A stretch of 64,000 bases of DNA from Planctomycetaceae bacterium (GCA_002702655.1 PABB01000031.1:1-64000); one strand, 5' to 3'. Counted from the first letter of the stretch, positions 27,101 through 35,258 are shown. The notes: generated from the letters alone by a model not told the origin. Numbers and translations: made by a program.

Positions 27101-27371
27101 CATGGCCGATGGCCGCCAACCGTTTGTCGATGCGGCGAATTTCATGGCCCAGCGGCTGCTCGCCCGTCGGTTGGACGACGCCGAGTTGGCGGTGCTGCGA
27201 ACCAATTTCGACGCGTTGCGAGAGCACTACCAATCGAAGCCCGAGGCCGCTGCCGAGTTGATCGCCTACGGCGAGAGCGACGCGGGCGCCGACCTGCCGC
27301 CGGCCGACCTGGCCGCATGGACGATGACCGCCAACGTGCTGATGAACACGGACGAGTTCCTCAACAAATAG
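24183..27371 (+). CDS. PSCyt1-DUF1549-LamG-DUF1553 planctomycete cytochrome protein
   Basis: 1062 residues from the ATG at 24183, which starts a signal peptide (FPLRVLLSTACLCLLAPVVT). PSCyt1 domain, residues ~35-125: NADVRPILSDACFSCHGPDS with one CxxCH heme motif. PSCyt2/DUF1549, ~150-360: NPIDRFVAARL, YWLDVARYADTHGIHFDN, FNRCNITTNEGGIIDEEYLV, AVCHDHKFDPLSQKEFYAL, including a second CxxCH. A LamG/concanavalin-like domain (~435-640; YTVAAWVKFEKEGIGGAIVA) is inserted. DUF1553/PSD1, ~720-1060: NRLGLAQWIVDERNPLTARV, RFWQEVFGTGLV, FNAPSRETCVVVRERTNTPL. The role is thought to be redox or sulfatase-like processing of complex glycans; not established. Operon with the DUF1501 gene, 15 nt downstream. 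Confidence 0.93.
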   Translation: MSPVVILPSRFPLRVLLSTACLCLLAPVVTTAEPLSYNADVRPILSDACFSCHGPDSASRQADLRLDQRESAVELSAIVPGAVDESELLRRINSTDEFEVMPPPETKKTLTAQQKETLERWIAEGAEYEPHWSLIPPTRPALPSVPDESWVRNPIDRFVAARLAAESLQPAAEAKPRELARRVALDLTGLPPEPELVEQFAADPSDAAYERLVDELLQSPQWGEHRGRYWLDVARYADTHGIHFDNYREMWSYRDWVIGAFNQNQPFDEFTIDNLAGDLLPEATLAQRIGSGFNRCNITTNEGGIIDEEYLVLYARDRTETTATAWLGLTAGCAVCHDHKFDPLSQKEFYALSAFFNNTTQGARDGNVQNTPPIEIVPLAEDRERYAQVLSEQRDADLRMTARREEARPEFDAWLAETTPEAIAATLPDEPLHLYARFDDYDAEQAALKYSVDGATRSGALPEQTAWVEESWLGRAARIASEALLGVADAGDFEREAPYTVAAWVKFEKEGIGGAIVARMDNENGYRGWDLWVEGGRIGAHIINAWPDNAIKVVCNDPAPVGKWVHVTLAYDGSSTAAGVKIYLDGKAQPTRVDADRLSDSIHTDVPLKIGQRHTSQAAADVAVHDIRLYRSALDDRSAAALAGAERIGALLATPAEQRAAADLDAAYGWWLDTVDAATREIAQRQQALAAERQVIETRGTIAHVMHERPQPAMAYVLNRGEYDQRGDEVTPDTPAMLPPFPDDLPRNRLGLAQWIVDERNPLTARVAVNRFWQEVFGTGLVLTAGDFGVSGQLPSHPELLDWLAVEFRESGWDVKQLFRLIVTSATYRQSAAAPAELFARDPANRLLARGPRFRMDAEMVRDAALAASGLLSPDIGGASVKPYQPPGVWEAVAMPESNTRFYQRDAGESLYRRSMYTFWKRAAPPASMDIFNAPSRETCVVVRERTNTPLQALAALNDVQFVEAARVLAAHAMADGRQPFVDAANFMAQRLLARRLDDAELAVLRTNFDALREHYQSKPEAAAELIAYGESDAGADLPPADLAAWTMTANVLMNTDEFLNK

Positions 27372-27386
27372 CCCTGCGAAGTTGCC

Positions 27387-28856
27387 ATGAATCCTCTGCT
27401 GCCGCCGACCACTGCGCTGACCGACGCCGTGCGCACCGACTTGACCCGCCGGCTGTTCTTCACGCGCGGCGCCCATGCGCTGGGCGCGGCCGCGCTGGCG
27501 TCGCTGGGCGGTCAGGCACTGGCCAATGCGCCGGCCGTCGCGCCGGTCCCCACGCACTTTGCTCCCCGAGCCAAGCAGGTCATTTACCTGCACATGGTCG
27601 GCGGGCCCTCGCAGATGGACCTGTTCGACTACAAGCCGGTCATGGGCGAGTGGTATGACAAGGACTTGCCCGAGTCGATCCGCCAGGGACAACGACTGAC
27701 CACGATGACCAGCGGGCAGGACCGCTTTCCGATCGCCCCGTCGAAGTACAAGTTCGACCAGTACGGTCAGGCGGGCATGTGGATCAGCGAACTGCTCCCC
27801 TGGCTCAGCAAGAAGGCGGACGACCTGACCGTGGTCCGCTCGATGTACACCGAGGCGATCAATCACGAGCCGGCCATCACGCTGATGCAAACCGGCAACC
27901 AGGTCACCGGACGTCCCTGCCTGGGCTCGTGGTGCTCCTACGGCCTGGGGTCGATGAACGACAACTTGCCCACGTTCGTCGTGATGGTGGCCCGCAGCAC
28001 CAACACCGAGCAACTGCAGGCGATCTCCGCGCGGCTGTGGTCCAGCGGCTACCTGTCGGGCGAGCACGCGGGCGTCAGCCTCCGCAGCGCGGGCGATCCG
28101 ATTCTGTTTCTCAACGATCCGCCGGGCGTGTCGCGCACGGTACGCCGGCAAACGCTGGACGCCTTGGCCGCGCTCAACCAGCGGACCGAACAACTGATCG
28201 GCGATCCCGACACGCACACGCGCATTCAGCAGTACGAGCTGGCTTACCGCATGCAGGCCAGCGTCCCCGAACTGACCGACCTGAGCAAGGAATCGGCGTC
28301 CACCTTTGAGCTGTACGGCGAGGCGGCCCGCGAACCGGGCACGTTCGCCAACACGGCGCTGATGGCACGCCGCATGGTCGAACGCGGCGTGCGATTCGTG
28401 CAGGTCTACCACAACAACTGGGACACGCACTCCAACGTGTCGGGCCGCCTGCCGGACCAATGCCGCGACGTCGATCAGCCCTGCTACGCGCTGCTGACCG
28501 ACCTGCAGCAGCGGGGCATGCTGGACGAAACGATCGTGATCTGGGGCGGCGAGTTCGGTCGCACGATCTACTCGCAGGGCCAGTTGTCGCACGAGAACTA
28601 CGGCCGCGATCATCACCCCCGGTGCTTCACGATGTGGATGGCCGGCGGCGGCTTCAAGCCGGGCACGGTCCACGGCGAGACGGACGAGTTTTCCTACAAC
28701 ATCGTCAAGGACCCGGTGCATATCCGCGACTTCCACGCCACCGTGCTACGGCTGCTGGGCTACGACCACGAACAGTTCACCGTCAAGCATCTGGGGCTCG
28801 ACCAGCGGCTGACCGGCGTGCTGCCGGCGCGGGTCGTGGAAGAGATCATCACTTGA
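27387..28856 (+). CDS. DUF1501 (sulfatase-fold) secreted protein
   Basis: 489 residues. Twin-arginine-like leader TRRLFFTRGAHALGAAALAS suggests Tat export. Domain DUF1501 covers the rest: KQVIYLHMVGGPSQMDLFDY, SIRQG, NHEPAITLMQTGNQVTGRPC, ERGVRFVQVYHNNWDTH, ETIVIWGGEFGRTIYSQ, NYGRDHHPRCFTMWMAGGGF. The G-G-E-F-G-R-T and GRDHHP blocks resemble the metal site of the alkaline phosphatase/sulfatase superfamily. It is the invariable partner of DUF1553 proteins in planctomycetes; both are probably expressed together and act in the periplasm. Confidence 0.93.
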   Translation: MNPLLPPTTALTDAVRTDLTRRLFFTRGAHALGAAALASLGGQALANAPAVAPVPTHFAPRAKQVIYLHMVGGPSQMDLFDYKPVMGEWYDKDLPESIRQGQRLTTMTSGQDRFPIAPSKYKFDQYGQAGMWISELLPWLSKKADDLTVVRSMYTEAINHEPAITLMQTGNQVTGRPCLGSWCSYGLGSMNDNLPTFVVMVARSTNTEQLQAISARLWSSGYLSGEHAGVSLRSAGDPILFLNDPPGVSRTVRRQTLDALAALNQRTEQLIGDPDTHTRIQQYELAYRMQASVPELTDLSKESASTFELYGEAAREPGTFANTALMARRMVERGVRFVQVYHNNWDTHSNVSGRLPDQCRDVDQPCYALLTDLQQRGMLDETIVIWGGEFGRTIYSQGQLSHENYGRDHHPRCFTMWMAGGGFKPGTVHGETDEFSYNIVKDPVHIRDFHATVLRLLGYDHEQFTVKHLGLDQRLTGVLPARVVEEIIT

Positions 28857-28882
28857 TCGTGTGATCGCGCGATCTGACTCGC

Positions 28883-29965
28883 TCAATACGCCAGCCCGGC
28901 CCGCAAGAACAGCGTGTCGTCGAGCGCCGTGTCGGGCGCGGGGCCGTCGAATTCCACTTCGCGGGCAAAGACGTAGCCGACCTCGAACCGGCGCGTCAGT
29001 CCGCCGATGATCTTGCGCTCGTATCCCAGCAGCGCCCGCAGGTCGCGGTAATTCACGAAGTCGAGCGAACCGTCCGAGGGGTGCGTGATCGACCAGGCGC
29101 CGCCTCCGAACTCGCCGCCGACGTACCACCACTGCTGGTCGGTTTCGGTGCCGCCGGGCAGTTGCCACGCCAGTCGGGGACGCGGGAAAATCAGATCCAG
29201 CCGGACGTCGTCGCGGGGCGTGTAGATGACCCCCGCCGCCGGCAGCACCGAGGCGCCGGCGCGGTTCAGATAGACCACGCCCAGGATCCACTTGGCGGCC
29301 GGCGACGATTCGTACACCGCCAGCGCCCGGCCGGTCACTCGCGTCGCCTTGGACGATGACTGATCAAAATCGCTGTAGTAGCCGACCGTCACGCTGGCGT
29401 TCATTGCCCACGGGCCGTCGCCGAACTTGCGCAGGTGGTTGAAGTCGACCGACGCCTCGTACAGCGTGTCGGGCAGATCCAACGCCGCGGAATTCTCAAG
29501 CAGGAATGCCGAGAATGCCGGCGTGATCAGCAGCGGCGTATCGGGGCGAAAGAACGGAATGCCAAGCACGACGGCCGTATTCAGCTCGCTGGCGCCCAGC
29601 GCGTCGGGTTCGTCGGACAGCGCCGGCAGCCAGGTGGCGTCGAAGCGTACTTTCTGAAACAGCCCGGCCCGCGTTCCGGGCGGCAGTCCGCTGGGCGGCG
29701 TCGCGGGCGCGACTTGCACGGGACCAGCAGCCGTGTCCGTGACCAGTCCCGCCACGCGCACCGGTTGCTCCGGCGGCATGGGCAGCGTGTCGAGGTTGAT
29801 GACGCCCGTGTCCGGGTCCAGCGACGGCCGCACCACGCTGGGCAGCGGCGGTTGCACTTGCCCCCACGCGTCGACGTGCGCCGTCGTGGGCTGCGCCGGC
29901 GAGCGCGAGCCTGTCGCCGACCAAATGATCGCCGCCGCGATAAGCGCTGTCAGAAGCTGTTTCAT
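28883..29965 (-). CDS. Outer-membrane beta-barrel protein (DUF6268-like), paralogue 1
   Basis: 360 residues, ATG at 29965 with signal peptide through SRSPAQ. After a Pro-rich linker (~25-110) the sequence alternates polar and hydrophobic residues in strands (FQKVRFDATWLPAL, LNTAVVLGIPFFRPDTPLLI, WAMNASVTVGYYSDF, KWILGVVYLNRAGASVLPAA) and ends ...LFLRAGLAY with a terminal aromatic residue, the usual Bam recognition signal. The IPFF-PDTPLLITP segment is shared with the next protein, so the two are tandem paralogues (55-nt gap, same strand). I tentatively place them in DUF6268. Role as porin or adhesin unknown. Confidence 0.8.
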   Translation of the reverse strand: MKQLLTALIAAAIIWSATGSRSPAQPTTAHVDAWGQVQPPLPSVVRPSLDPDTGVINLDTLPMPPEQPVRVAGLVTDTAAGPVQVAPATPPSGLPPGTRAGLFQKVRFDATWLPALSDEPDALGASELNTAVVLGIPFFRPDTPLLITPAFSAFLLENSAALDLPDTLYEASVDFNHLRKFGDGPWAMNASVTVGYYSDFDQSSSKATRVTGRALAVYESSPAAKWILGVVYLNRAGASVLPAAGVIYTPRDDVRLDLIFPRPRLAWQLPGGTETDQQWWYVGGEFGGGAWSITHPSDGSLDFVNYRDLRALLGYERKIIGGLTRRFEVGYVFAREVEFDGPAPDTALDDTLFLRAGLAY

Positions 29966-30020
29966 GTGCGGTCGGCTGTGTAGAACAGTCCAGGTGAGAA
30001 GAGCGGCATCGCGGTGGTCG

Positions 30021-31244
30021 CTAAAAATCAAACCCCACCCGCACCATGACCGTTTCGTCGAGCGTCACAAACGGCGGCGTCAACGAGCGGGCGTAGACTA
30101 GCTCGCGATTGAACACGTAGCCCGCCTCGATGTAGCCGCGGGCTTGCGTTTGCGTTTCCCACTCCAAGCCGGTGATCACGCGAATGTCGTTGTAGTCGAA
30201 GTCGTCGGGGCTGCCGTCGGCCCGCTCGATCGTCCAGCGGCCGCCGCCGTACTCGCCCGCCACGTACCACCACCACTTGCTGCTGGTCACGTCGACGAAC
30301 CGCCGGCGGACTTTGGGATTGGGAAACACAATGTAAGCGTCCCAATTCGTGTTGGGCCGCCAGTGTACGCCGCCCGCGGGCAGCAGCTTGATGTGGTTGC
30401 GATCCAAGTACCACACGCCAGCCAGGATATCCATCCGCGGCGATAGGGCGAACTTGCCCAGGCCGCGCCCCAGGATGCGAATCGAGTCGCTGTTGACCAC
30501 GTTGAAGTCGGTCCACACGCCGGTCCGCACGCCCAGATCGAGCGACAGACGTTCGCCCAACGCCGGCGCCCACGCCGCATCGAGATACGCGTCGTACACC
30601 CGCGGCGGCAAGTCGGCCACGGGGTCGACCGGCCCCTCGAACCAATTGAAGGCAAACCCCGGCGTGATCAGCAGCGGCGTGTCCGGGTTGTAAAAGATCG
30701 GAATGCCGAACGTGGCCGCTAGTTCCGTGCGGTGAATTTCCAGCTCGTTGGCCGCATGCTCGCCCGCCAGCCACGTGTGCTCGACGCTGATCTCCTGCAG
30801 CAGCCGCTGCAACCGCGCCTGCGAACCGTCGGGGTTTTGGTACACGTACGAACCGCCCTGCCACCCCAACGGAAAGTCGCCGGTCGACCAACTGCTGCTG
30901 GGCGGAGGCGGCGCCGCGAAACCGGGCTGGGCCCCGTACGGCGTGGTCGCCGGCGGCGCACCGTAGTTGTAGGGCGCCGCGTTGCCGTAGGGCCCGGTAT
31001 TGCTGTACGGGGCGATGCTGGGAGCGTACGGCAAATCGGCCGGCGGGGCCGCCATGCCGGGCGTGGCGTAGGGGTCGAAGCTCGGCGCCGCCGGAGCGGT
31101 CGTGCCGTAGCCGCCATAGCCGCCATAGCCGCCAACGGTCGAGGGGAACTCCACGCGCTGCGCCGTCGCGGCCGACGCCGACAGCGCGACGCTCGCTGCG
31201 ATCAGCAACGACAGACAGCGGCGGCAGGGCAGGGGGGCGATCAC
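30021..31244 (-). CDS. Outer-membrane beta-barrel protein, paralogue 2 with Gly/Tyr/Pro-rich linker
   Basis: 407 residues, GTG start at 31244 (no ATG for the next 64 codons); signal peptide through ASAATAQ. Residues ~35-130 are a low-complexity Gly/Tyr/Pro/Ala linker (GGYGGYGGYGTTAPAAPS, PYGNAAPYNYGAPPATTPYG). The barrel begins near residue 140 and aligns by eye with its neighbour: FGIPIFYNPDTPLLITPGFA, MDILAGVWYLDRNHIKLLPA, GGVHWRPNTNWDAYIVFPNP, KWWWYVAGEYGGGRWTI. C-terminal RVGFDF gives the terminal aromatic. Likely cotranscribed with paralogue 1. The linker may span peptidoglycan or a protein layer. Confidence 0.8.
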   Translation of the reverse strand: MIAPLPCRRCLSLLIAASVALSASAATAQRVEFPSTVGGYGGYGGYGTTAPAAPSFDPYATPGMAAPPADLPYAPSIAPYSNTGPYGNAAPYNYGAPPATTPYGAQPGFAAPPPPSSSWSTGDFPLGWQGGSYVYQNPDGSQARLQRLLQEISVEHTWLAGEHAANELEIHRTELAATFGIPIFYNPDTPLLITPGFAFNWFEGPVDPVADLPPRVYDAYLDAAWAPALGERLSLDLGVRTGVWTDFNVVNSDSIRILGRGLGKFALSPRMDILAGVWYLDRNHIKLLPAGGVHWRPNTNWDAYIVFPNPKVRRRFVDVTSSKWWWYVAGEYGGGRWTIERADGSPDDFDYNDIRVITGLEWETQTQARGYIEAGYVFNRELVYARSLTPPFVTLDETVMVRVGFDF

Positions 31245-31679
31245 AGGCGCCAGTGTTACGAGGCAGTGCTGTTACGAGACAGTGCGGAGGGCGAGCCTGG
31301 GCGGACGATGCGCCGCCCGGTCGCCGGTTGCGAGGGGGCGAAATAGCAAACCGCCGCCGCGGCCGTCAATGCCGGTCGCCGCCCGCCAGCGGCGCTAGCT
31401 CCTACCCCTTGCGGCGCCGAAGCCGTCGCGACGCCACATAGACGGCCGGCCCGCTAGCTTGAGGAGATTCGCCAAGAATGAGGCAAGTTTCCGCGCGGCC
31501 CGCGGTGCCATGCCCACGGCGGTCTTCCGTCGTGGGCATGCCGCCACAGTGGAAGGTCATCCCCCACTTCGACGAGCGTTTGGCAGGAGCAGCCGATCAC
31601 GCACAAACCGGGACGACAGCAAAACGACTCAGAGCTATGCTCGAACTTGCGAACCTCAACGACCCACAGGAAACGTGCC
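31245..31679. other. Divergent intergenic region
   Basis: 435 nt. Holds a short imperfect tandem repeat CAGTG(CTG)TTACGAG (31251-31284) next to the GTG start of the beta-barrel gene and one CATGCCCACG palindrome (31509-31540). No gene is supported; an overlapping frame at 31478-31954 is a shadow. Confidence 0.4.
31509..31540. repeat. CATGCCCACG palindromic repeat, copy 1
   Basis: 14-bp arms with one mismatch (CATGCCCACGGCGG / CCGTCGTGGGCATG) around a 4-nt TCTT loop. Same 32-nt design as copies at 33522, 35259 and 35308. Confidence 0.7.
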
Positions 31680-32099
31680 ATGAAACGTGCGATCGTGACG
31701 ACGCTGTTGATCGCCGCTGCCGTAGTCGGCGTTGCCACAGCTCAGCAGGCGTCAAAGCTGCAGACCGCGCCGAGAGACACGATAATCGCCGTGAACTCGA
31801 CCCTCCCGGCTGTCACAGACGCGCTAGCGCGGGCCAAGTTCGCACCGGGGGGGCTCAAGCAATTTGCCGCAGATCCCAACGGCGACGACTGGCTGTTCTA
31901 TTCCCTGGAGCCCGGAAAAGCCGATTTGGTCCTGCAATACTCACCGCGGACTAATCGGCTCACTGATTTGGAGGTCTACTTCTTGGGACAGCCCATGTCG
32001 AAGACGAACCATATCGCGATGCGAATTTCATCGATCACGCTGCATCCAGACGGCTCGTATTCGCTTCGATTCCCGCCCCGTCGCCCCAGAGAGAAATAG
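31680..32099 (+). CDS. Small secreted protein of unknown function
   Basis: 139 residues. Signal peptide AIVTTLLIAAAVVGVATAQQ. The mature domain (TIIAVNSTLPAVTDALARAK ... DDWLFYSLEPGKADLVLQYS ... NRLTDLEVYFLGQPMSKTNH) is a compact mixed alpha/beta fold of ~115 residues; the L-V-L-Q-Y-S ... L-T-D-L-E-V-Y-F strands suggest a small sheet like those in protease-inhibitor or PepSY-type modules, but I cannot assign a family. It stands alone between palindromic repeats. The start is chosen for the signal peptide. Confidence 0.65.
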   Translation: MKRAIVTTLLIAAAVVGVATAQQASKLQTAPRDTIIAVNSTLPAVTDALARAKFAPGGLKQFAADPNGDDWLFYSLEPGKADLVLQYSPRTNRLTDLEVYFLGQPMSKTNHIAMRISSITLHPDGSYSLRFPPRRPREK

Positions 32100-32154
32100 A
32101 CAAATGAGCAGCGGATGGCAAAGCAAGGCCGTCTGCCACCGCTAGCGAACTCGT

Positions 32155-32214
32155 CGTGGGCATGCGGAATCACCATCGCAGCATGCCCACGCCTGCGGAC
32201 GGGAGTGGGTATGG
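32155..32214. repeat. CATGCCCACG palindromic repeats, degenerate pair
   Basis: CGTGGGCATGC (32155-32165) is followed by GCATGCCCACG (32181-32191), and that half also pairs poorly with GGGAGTGGGTATGG (32201-32214). These look like decayed or rearranged copies of the 32-nt palindrome family. Confidence 0.5.
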
Positions 32215-32223
32215 CACCGCGTC

Positions 32224-33393
32224 CTAAGTCTGATGCGGCCCCCGCGACGAATGCGGCCCATCCTTGCGGCGCTTCGGCTTCCGCTGGCCTTGCCGCTGCA
32301 CGCGGCGTTGCCCCCGGCTGCGCAGGGCGACCACGCACAGTTCCTGCCGATTGAACGCCAGCTGCCGCACCCGCACGTCGCGGTAACCCCAGCTTTGGAT
32401 CCGCGCCAGGTACTCCGGCAGGTGCTCGACGACTTCCCACTCCGGCAGCTTCAGCGTCAGCAGCATGCCCCGCACCAGCATGTCCGGTTGGCCGACGACC
32501 GACTCGACCGCGTCCAGCGTGTACGCCGGCGCCACGTTCATATCCGCGGCCAACCAGCGGGCTTGCTTGAACAAGCTCCGCGGCGCCTCGCCCACGCGGC
32601 GGCGCACGTGGGTGAAGTCGGGGTGCTCCAGCACCTCCGCGGGCATCTCCGCGGGATCGACGCCGATCACCTTCAGCCCCGCGTCCAAGAGCGCCTGCGC
32701 CGCGCCGCCGGGAGCGCAGCCCAACTCGATCACTTCCTCGCCGCGGGTGGCCGGCAGGGCCGACCACCACAACGCCTCGGACATTTTCAGATAGGCGCGG
32801 CTCACCGCGTGCGGCGGCAGTTCGATCGGCGGCACGCCCCCCGCCCAGCACGCGGCCCGACTGGTCGAGCGATGCACGCCCACGTGCCACGCGTCGGGCT
32901 CGACGACCGCCACGTCCAGCACCCAGCGATTGCGGGGCGTGGTGCGGGCCCCGCTGCGGTCGCCCAGGTACGACTCGGGCGCCGCGGCCAACAGCGCGCC
33001 CTCGGCCTCCATCGCCGCGGGCGTGGGGCCCGGTTCGAACCCGTGATCGCCCGGCTCGGCCAGGTCGCGTTGCCACACGTGCAAGTCGGCCGGCTGCAAC
33101 TGCGCCAGCGCCGTCGCCACCTCCGGCAGCGCCCACACGGCGGCCGCCAATTCGTCGACGCTGGCCCCCTCGACCCGCCCCAGCGACAGCCCGGCCGTGC
33201 GGGCGAATGCCGAGGAGAGCTGAAACCCCTCGGGCTTGGCCACCGGCTGGTCCGCCTTGAACGTGACGAACCCGGGCCGCGAAAACGCCGGCCGCCACCC
33301 GGGCGCCCGCCGCGCCACGTCGGCCTTCAGCACCGCCTCGGCGCCATGTTGGCACGCCGCGAAGGCAAATTGCGGCGCAAGCGGGGCAGTCAT
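32224..33393 (-). CDS. RlmM/FtsJ-like 23S rRNA 2'-O-methyltransferase
   Basis: 389 residues from ATG 33393 (an in-frame ATG at 33426 adds 11). The N-terminal half (FAACQHGAEAVLKADVARRA ... RPGFVTFKADQPV) resembles a THUMP-type RNA-binding domain; the C-terminal half is Rossmann: GEEVIELGCAPGGAAQALLD (motif I), KVIGVDPAEM, ARWLAADMNVAPAYTLD, LLTLKLPEWEVVEHLPEY. The K...D...K layout is that of RlmM, which methylates C2498 of 23S rRNA. Residues ~355-389 form a very basic tail (RRVQRQGQRKPKRRKDG) absent from E. coli RlmM (366 aa) that may aid rRNA binding. Cytoplasmic. RlmM assignment likely, position specificity inferred. Confidence 0.85.
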   Translation of the reverse strand: MTAPLAPQFAFAACQHGAEAVLKADVARRAPGWRPAFSRPGFVTFKADQPVAKPEGFQLSSAFARTAGLSLGRVEGASVDELAAAVWALPEVATALAQLQPADLHVWQRDLAEPGDHGFEPGPTPAAMEAEGALLAAAPESYLGDRSGARTTPRNRWVLDVAVVEPDAWHVGVHRSTSRAACWAGGVPPIELPPHAVSRAYLKMSEALWWSALPATRGEEVIELGCAPGGAAQALLDAGLKVIGVDPAEMPAEVLEHPDFTHVRRRVGEAPRSLFKQARWLAADMNVAPAYTLDAVESVVGQPDMLVRGMLLTLKLPEWEVVEHLPEYLARIQSWGYRDVRVRQLAFNRQELCVVALRSRGQRRVQRQGQRKPKRRKDGPHSSRGPHQT

Positions 33394-33521
33394 GGCAGGG
33401 ATCCGATTCTCAAGCAGCAAGGACAAACGGCCAGCAAGCCCCCTATCCTATCCCCCCGCCGCTGCGCATGTTAGCGGCAAATCGGCCGGCAAAGTGGTCC
33501 CGCGAGGCTTCTGACAGGTGC

Positions 33522-33553
33522 CATGCCCACGCCTGTCCGCAGGCGTGGGCATG
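33522..33553. repeat. CATGCCCACG palindromic repeat, copy 2
   Basis: Perfect 14-bp arms CATGCCCACGCCTG / CAGGCGTGGGCATG around TCCG; identical to the copy at 35259-35290. Confidence 0.75.
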
Positions 33554-33663
33554 CTGCGGTGGCGTCCGGGCCGACTGCACGCGACAGCCTGCGTCAATCG
33601 AAACTGGCTACTCAGCCGCGGCCCGGCACATACAATCAATGGCGGGCGAGTATCGCCTTTATC

Positions 33664-34020
33664 ATGTCACACTTAGCAGACAAATTGAGTCCTAAGACAT
33701 TCAGGAGGCTATTGCGCTTCTGGGTTTGCCTGTGGTATTTCGCGTTCGCGGCTGCGCTACTGATACCCATTGGCGCCGTGGCGATTGACGTGCTGGCGCC
33801 CAACTTGGCATGGTGGCAGTCGACGGCGGTCCTCCCCTGCGTCGTCGCCATCGTGCTGCCCAGCGTGTTGCTTTCGATTGCGGTCGCGATACTCCTGTGG
33901 AATTGGAACTGCCCGCGATGCGGCGACCCAGTTCTTGGTTTCACCAAGATGAAGAGTCTGTCGCCAAGGTGTTTCAATTGCGGCGCGTCGCTCGAAGATG
34001 TGATTTCCAGTGAATCTTAG
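33664..34020 (+). CDS. Two-helix membrane protein with C-terminal zinc ribbon
   Basis: 118 residues. Two membrane helices (RFWVCLWYFAFAAALLIPIG and STAVLPCVVAIVLPSVLLSI) are followed by a cytoplasmic-type zinc ribbon with two knuckles, CPRCG (residues ~84-88) and CFNCG (~104-108). No enzymatic motif. Ribbon-tailed small membrane proteins are frequent orphans; function unknown. The start ATG at 33664 begins a charged segment before helix 1; the longer frame runs through the palindromic repeat and is rejected. Convergent with the ars-type operon. Confidence 0.65.
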   Translation: MSHLADKLSPKTFRRLLRFWVCLWYFAFAAALLIPIGAVAIDVLAPNLAWWQSTAVLPCVVAIVLPSVLLSIAVAILLWNWNCPRCGDPVLGFTKMKSLSPRCFNCGASLEDVISSES

Positions 34021-34057
34021 GCCGACAGTCAGTGCCGCCACCCTCATCGTGAGCGAC

Positions 34058-34744
34058 TCACCCCGTTCCCACCAACGACCGGATCGTCAGCACGCAGCCG
34101 ACCGCCAGCACCACGGCGCCGGTACCCAGCCGGGCCCACTTTTCCACGCGGCCCACGGCGTTGAACGCTTGCCCCAGTTTCTGCGATCCCAGGGCGATCA
34201 GCACCGCGAACGCCAGCACCGGCAGCGCGGTGCCCACGCCGTACAGCAGCGGCAGCACCACGGTCGACTCGGCCGACAGCGCGGCCATGACGTTGCCGAA
34301 GAACAGCGCCGCAGACGTGGGGCAGAACGCCAGCGCGAACAACACGCCCAGGGCGAGCGCTCCCCACACGCCCAGTCGATCAACGCGCTGCTTCACCGCG
34401 TCGGACACGCCCCCGCCGCCGATGTTCACCTGGATCAAACCCACCAGGAACATGCCCACCACGATCAACACGGGCCCCAGCAGCAGATGCGCGTACTTCT
34501 GCAGCAGCAGCGACACGCCGGGGACTGAGAGCGCCGTGCTGACCAGCAGGCAGGCCAGGCCGACGTACGCCAGCACGCGGCCCGCCGTGTACAGCAGGCC
34601 CGCCAGCAGCACGTGCCGCGTGCTGTCGACGCGGCGGCCGATGTAGCTGATCGCCGCGATGTTCGTGGCCAACGGGCACGGGCTGATCGACGTCAACACG
34701 CCCAGCCACAACGCCGTCCCGGCCGCCAGAAGATATTCGGTCAC
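34058..34744 (-). CDS. ArsG-family (CcdA/DsbD-like) inner-membrane permease
   Basis: 228 residues, about six membrane helices. GTG start overlaps the upstream stop as GTGA (4 nt), so translation is coupled to the ArsF-like gene. Helix 1 carries TSISPCPLATNIAAISYIGR and helix 4 carries FALAFCPTSAALFFGN: one Cys in each, as in the redox-active pair of CcdA/DsbD that moves electrons across the membrane. The family is annotated as ArsG, an efflux permease for aromatic amino-arsenicals in arsEFG-type operons. Last gene of the arsR operon. Whether it exports arsenicals or passes reducing power to the exported ArsF-like proteins cannot be decided from sequence. Confidence 0.85.
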   Translation of the reverse strand: MTEYLLAAGTALWLGVLTSISPCPLATNIAAISYIGRRVDSTRHVLLAGLLYTAGRVLAYVGLACLLVSTALSVPGVSLLLQKYAHLLLGPVLIVVGMFLVGLIQVNIGGGGVSDAVKQRVDRLGVWGALALGVLFALAFCPTSAALFFGNVMAALSAESTVVLPLLYGVGTALPVLAFAVLIALGSQKLGQAFNAVGRVEKWARLGTGAVVLAVGCVLTIRSLVGTG

Positions 34745-35223
34745 GGCTGCGATTCCTGCGCCTGCTTGTGCTGCTTCTGGGCGTCCGCCTTGCTCTGCGC
34801 GAGCGACTTCGTCACACCGTCGCGGACGTACGCGCGAAACTCGTCCGGCTTGCCGACCAGTTGCCACACCTTGGGCAGCGCGGTCCAGCATTCCACCTGG
34901 CCGTCAAACACGCTGAGCAGCACCAGCGTCGGTCCGTCGATGCTGTACGACTTGGCCAACTTGGCGTTCTTCTTGTCCTGGAAATCAACGAAGCGGAATT
35001 CGACGACGCGCGCCTTGGTTTCCTTCGCGAATCCCTTCGCGACGGCTTCCTCGGCCAGGGCGCCGATCCGTTTGCAGGTCGGGCACCGCTCGGTGCGATG
35101 GAAGTACACGGCGATGACTTGATGGGCGGGCGGTTTCTTGGCGTCGGTCGCGGTGGTGTTCGCGTTGGGCGTAACTGCTCCCGACAAAGCCAACAACGTG
35201 GCGAGCGTGGCCAATATCGTCAT
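34741..35223 (-). CDS. ArsF-like exported thioredoxin-fold protein, copy 2
   Basis: 160 residues. AAGGAGG lies 6 nt before the ATG at 35223 (3 nt before a second ATG at 35226), which fixes the start and excludes the longer frame through the palindromes. Signal/anchor MTILATLATLLALSGAV, then VIAVYFHRTERCPTCKRIGA with the CxxC motif (CPTC, residues ~46-49 of the protein), VEFRFVDFQDKKNAKLAKSY and DGPTLVLLSV, a thioredoxin-like arrangement with a cis-Pro region. It ends in a Lys/Gln-rich tail. The family is annotated as nitrophenyl compound nitroreductase subunit ArsF. Paralogous to copy 1 and translationally coupled to ArsG. Confidence 0.85.
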   Translation of the reverse strand: MTILATLATLLALSGAVTPNANTTATDAKKPPAHQVIAVYFHRTERCPTCKRIGALAEEAVAKGFAKETKARVVEFRFVDFQDKKNAKLAKSYSIDGPTLVLLSVFDGQVECWTALPKVWQLVGKPDEFRAYVRDGVTKSLAQSKADAQKQHKQAQESQP

Positions 35224-35258
35224 CATGCTCCTCCTTGCTTTCATATCTGTTGGGGCGC

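Noticed and set aside
25554-28736. Minus-strand open frame of 1060 residues
   Set aside because: Antisense to the DUF1553 and DUF1501 genes, which have clear domains and start sites; composition is typical of a shadow frame.
31251-31284. Tandem repeat CAGTG(CTG)TTACGAG near the beta-barrel start
   Set aside because: Only two imperfect units; too short to distinguish from chance, so it is noted in the intergenic entry only.
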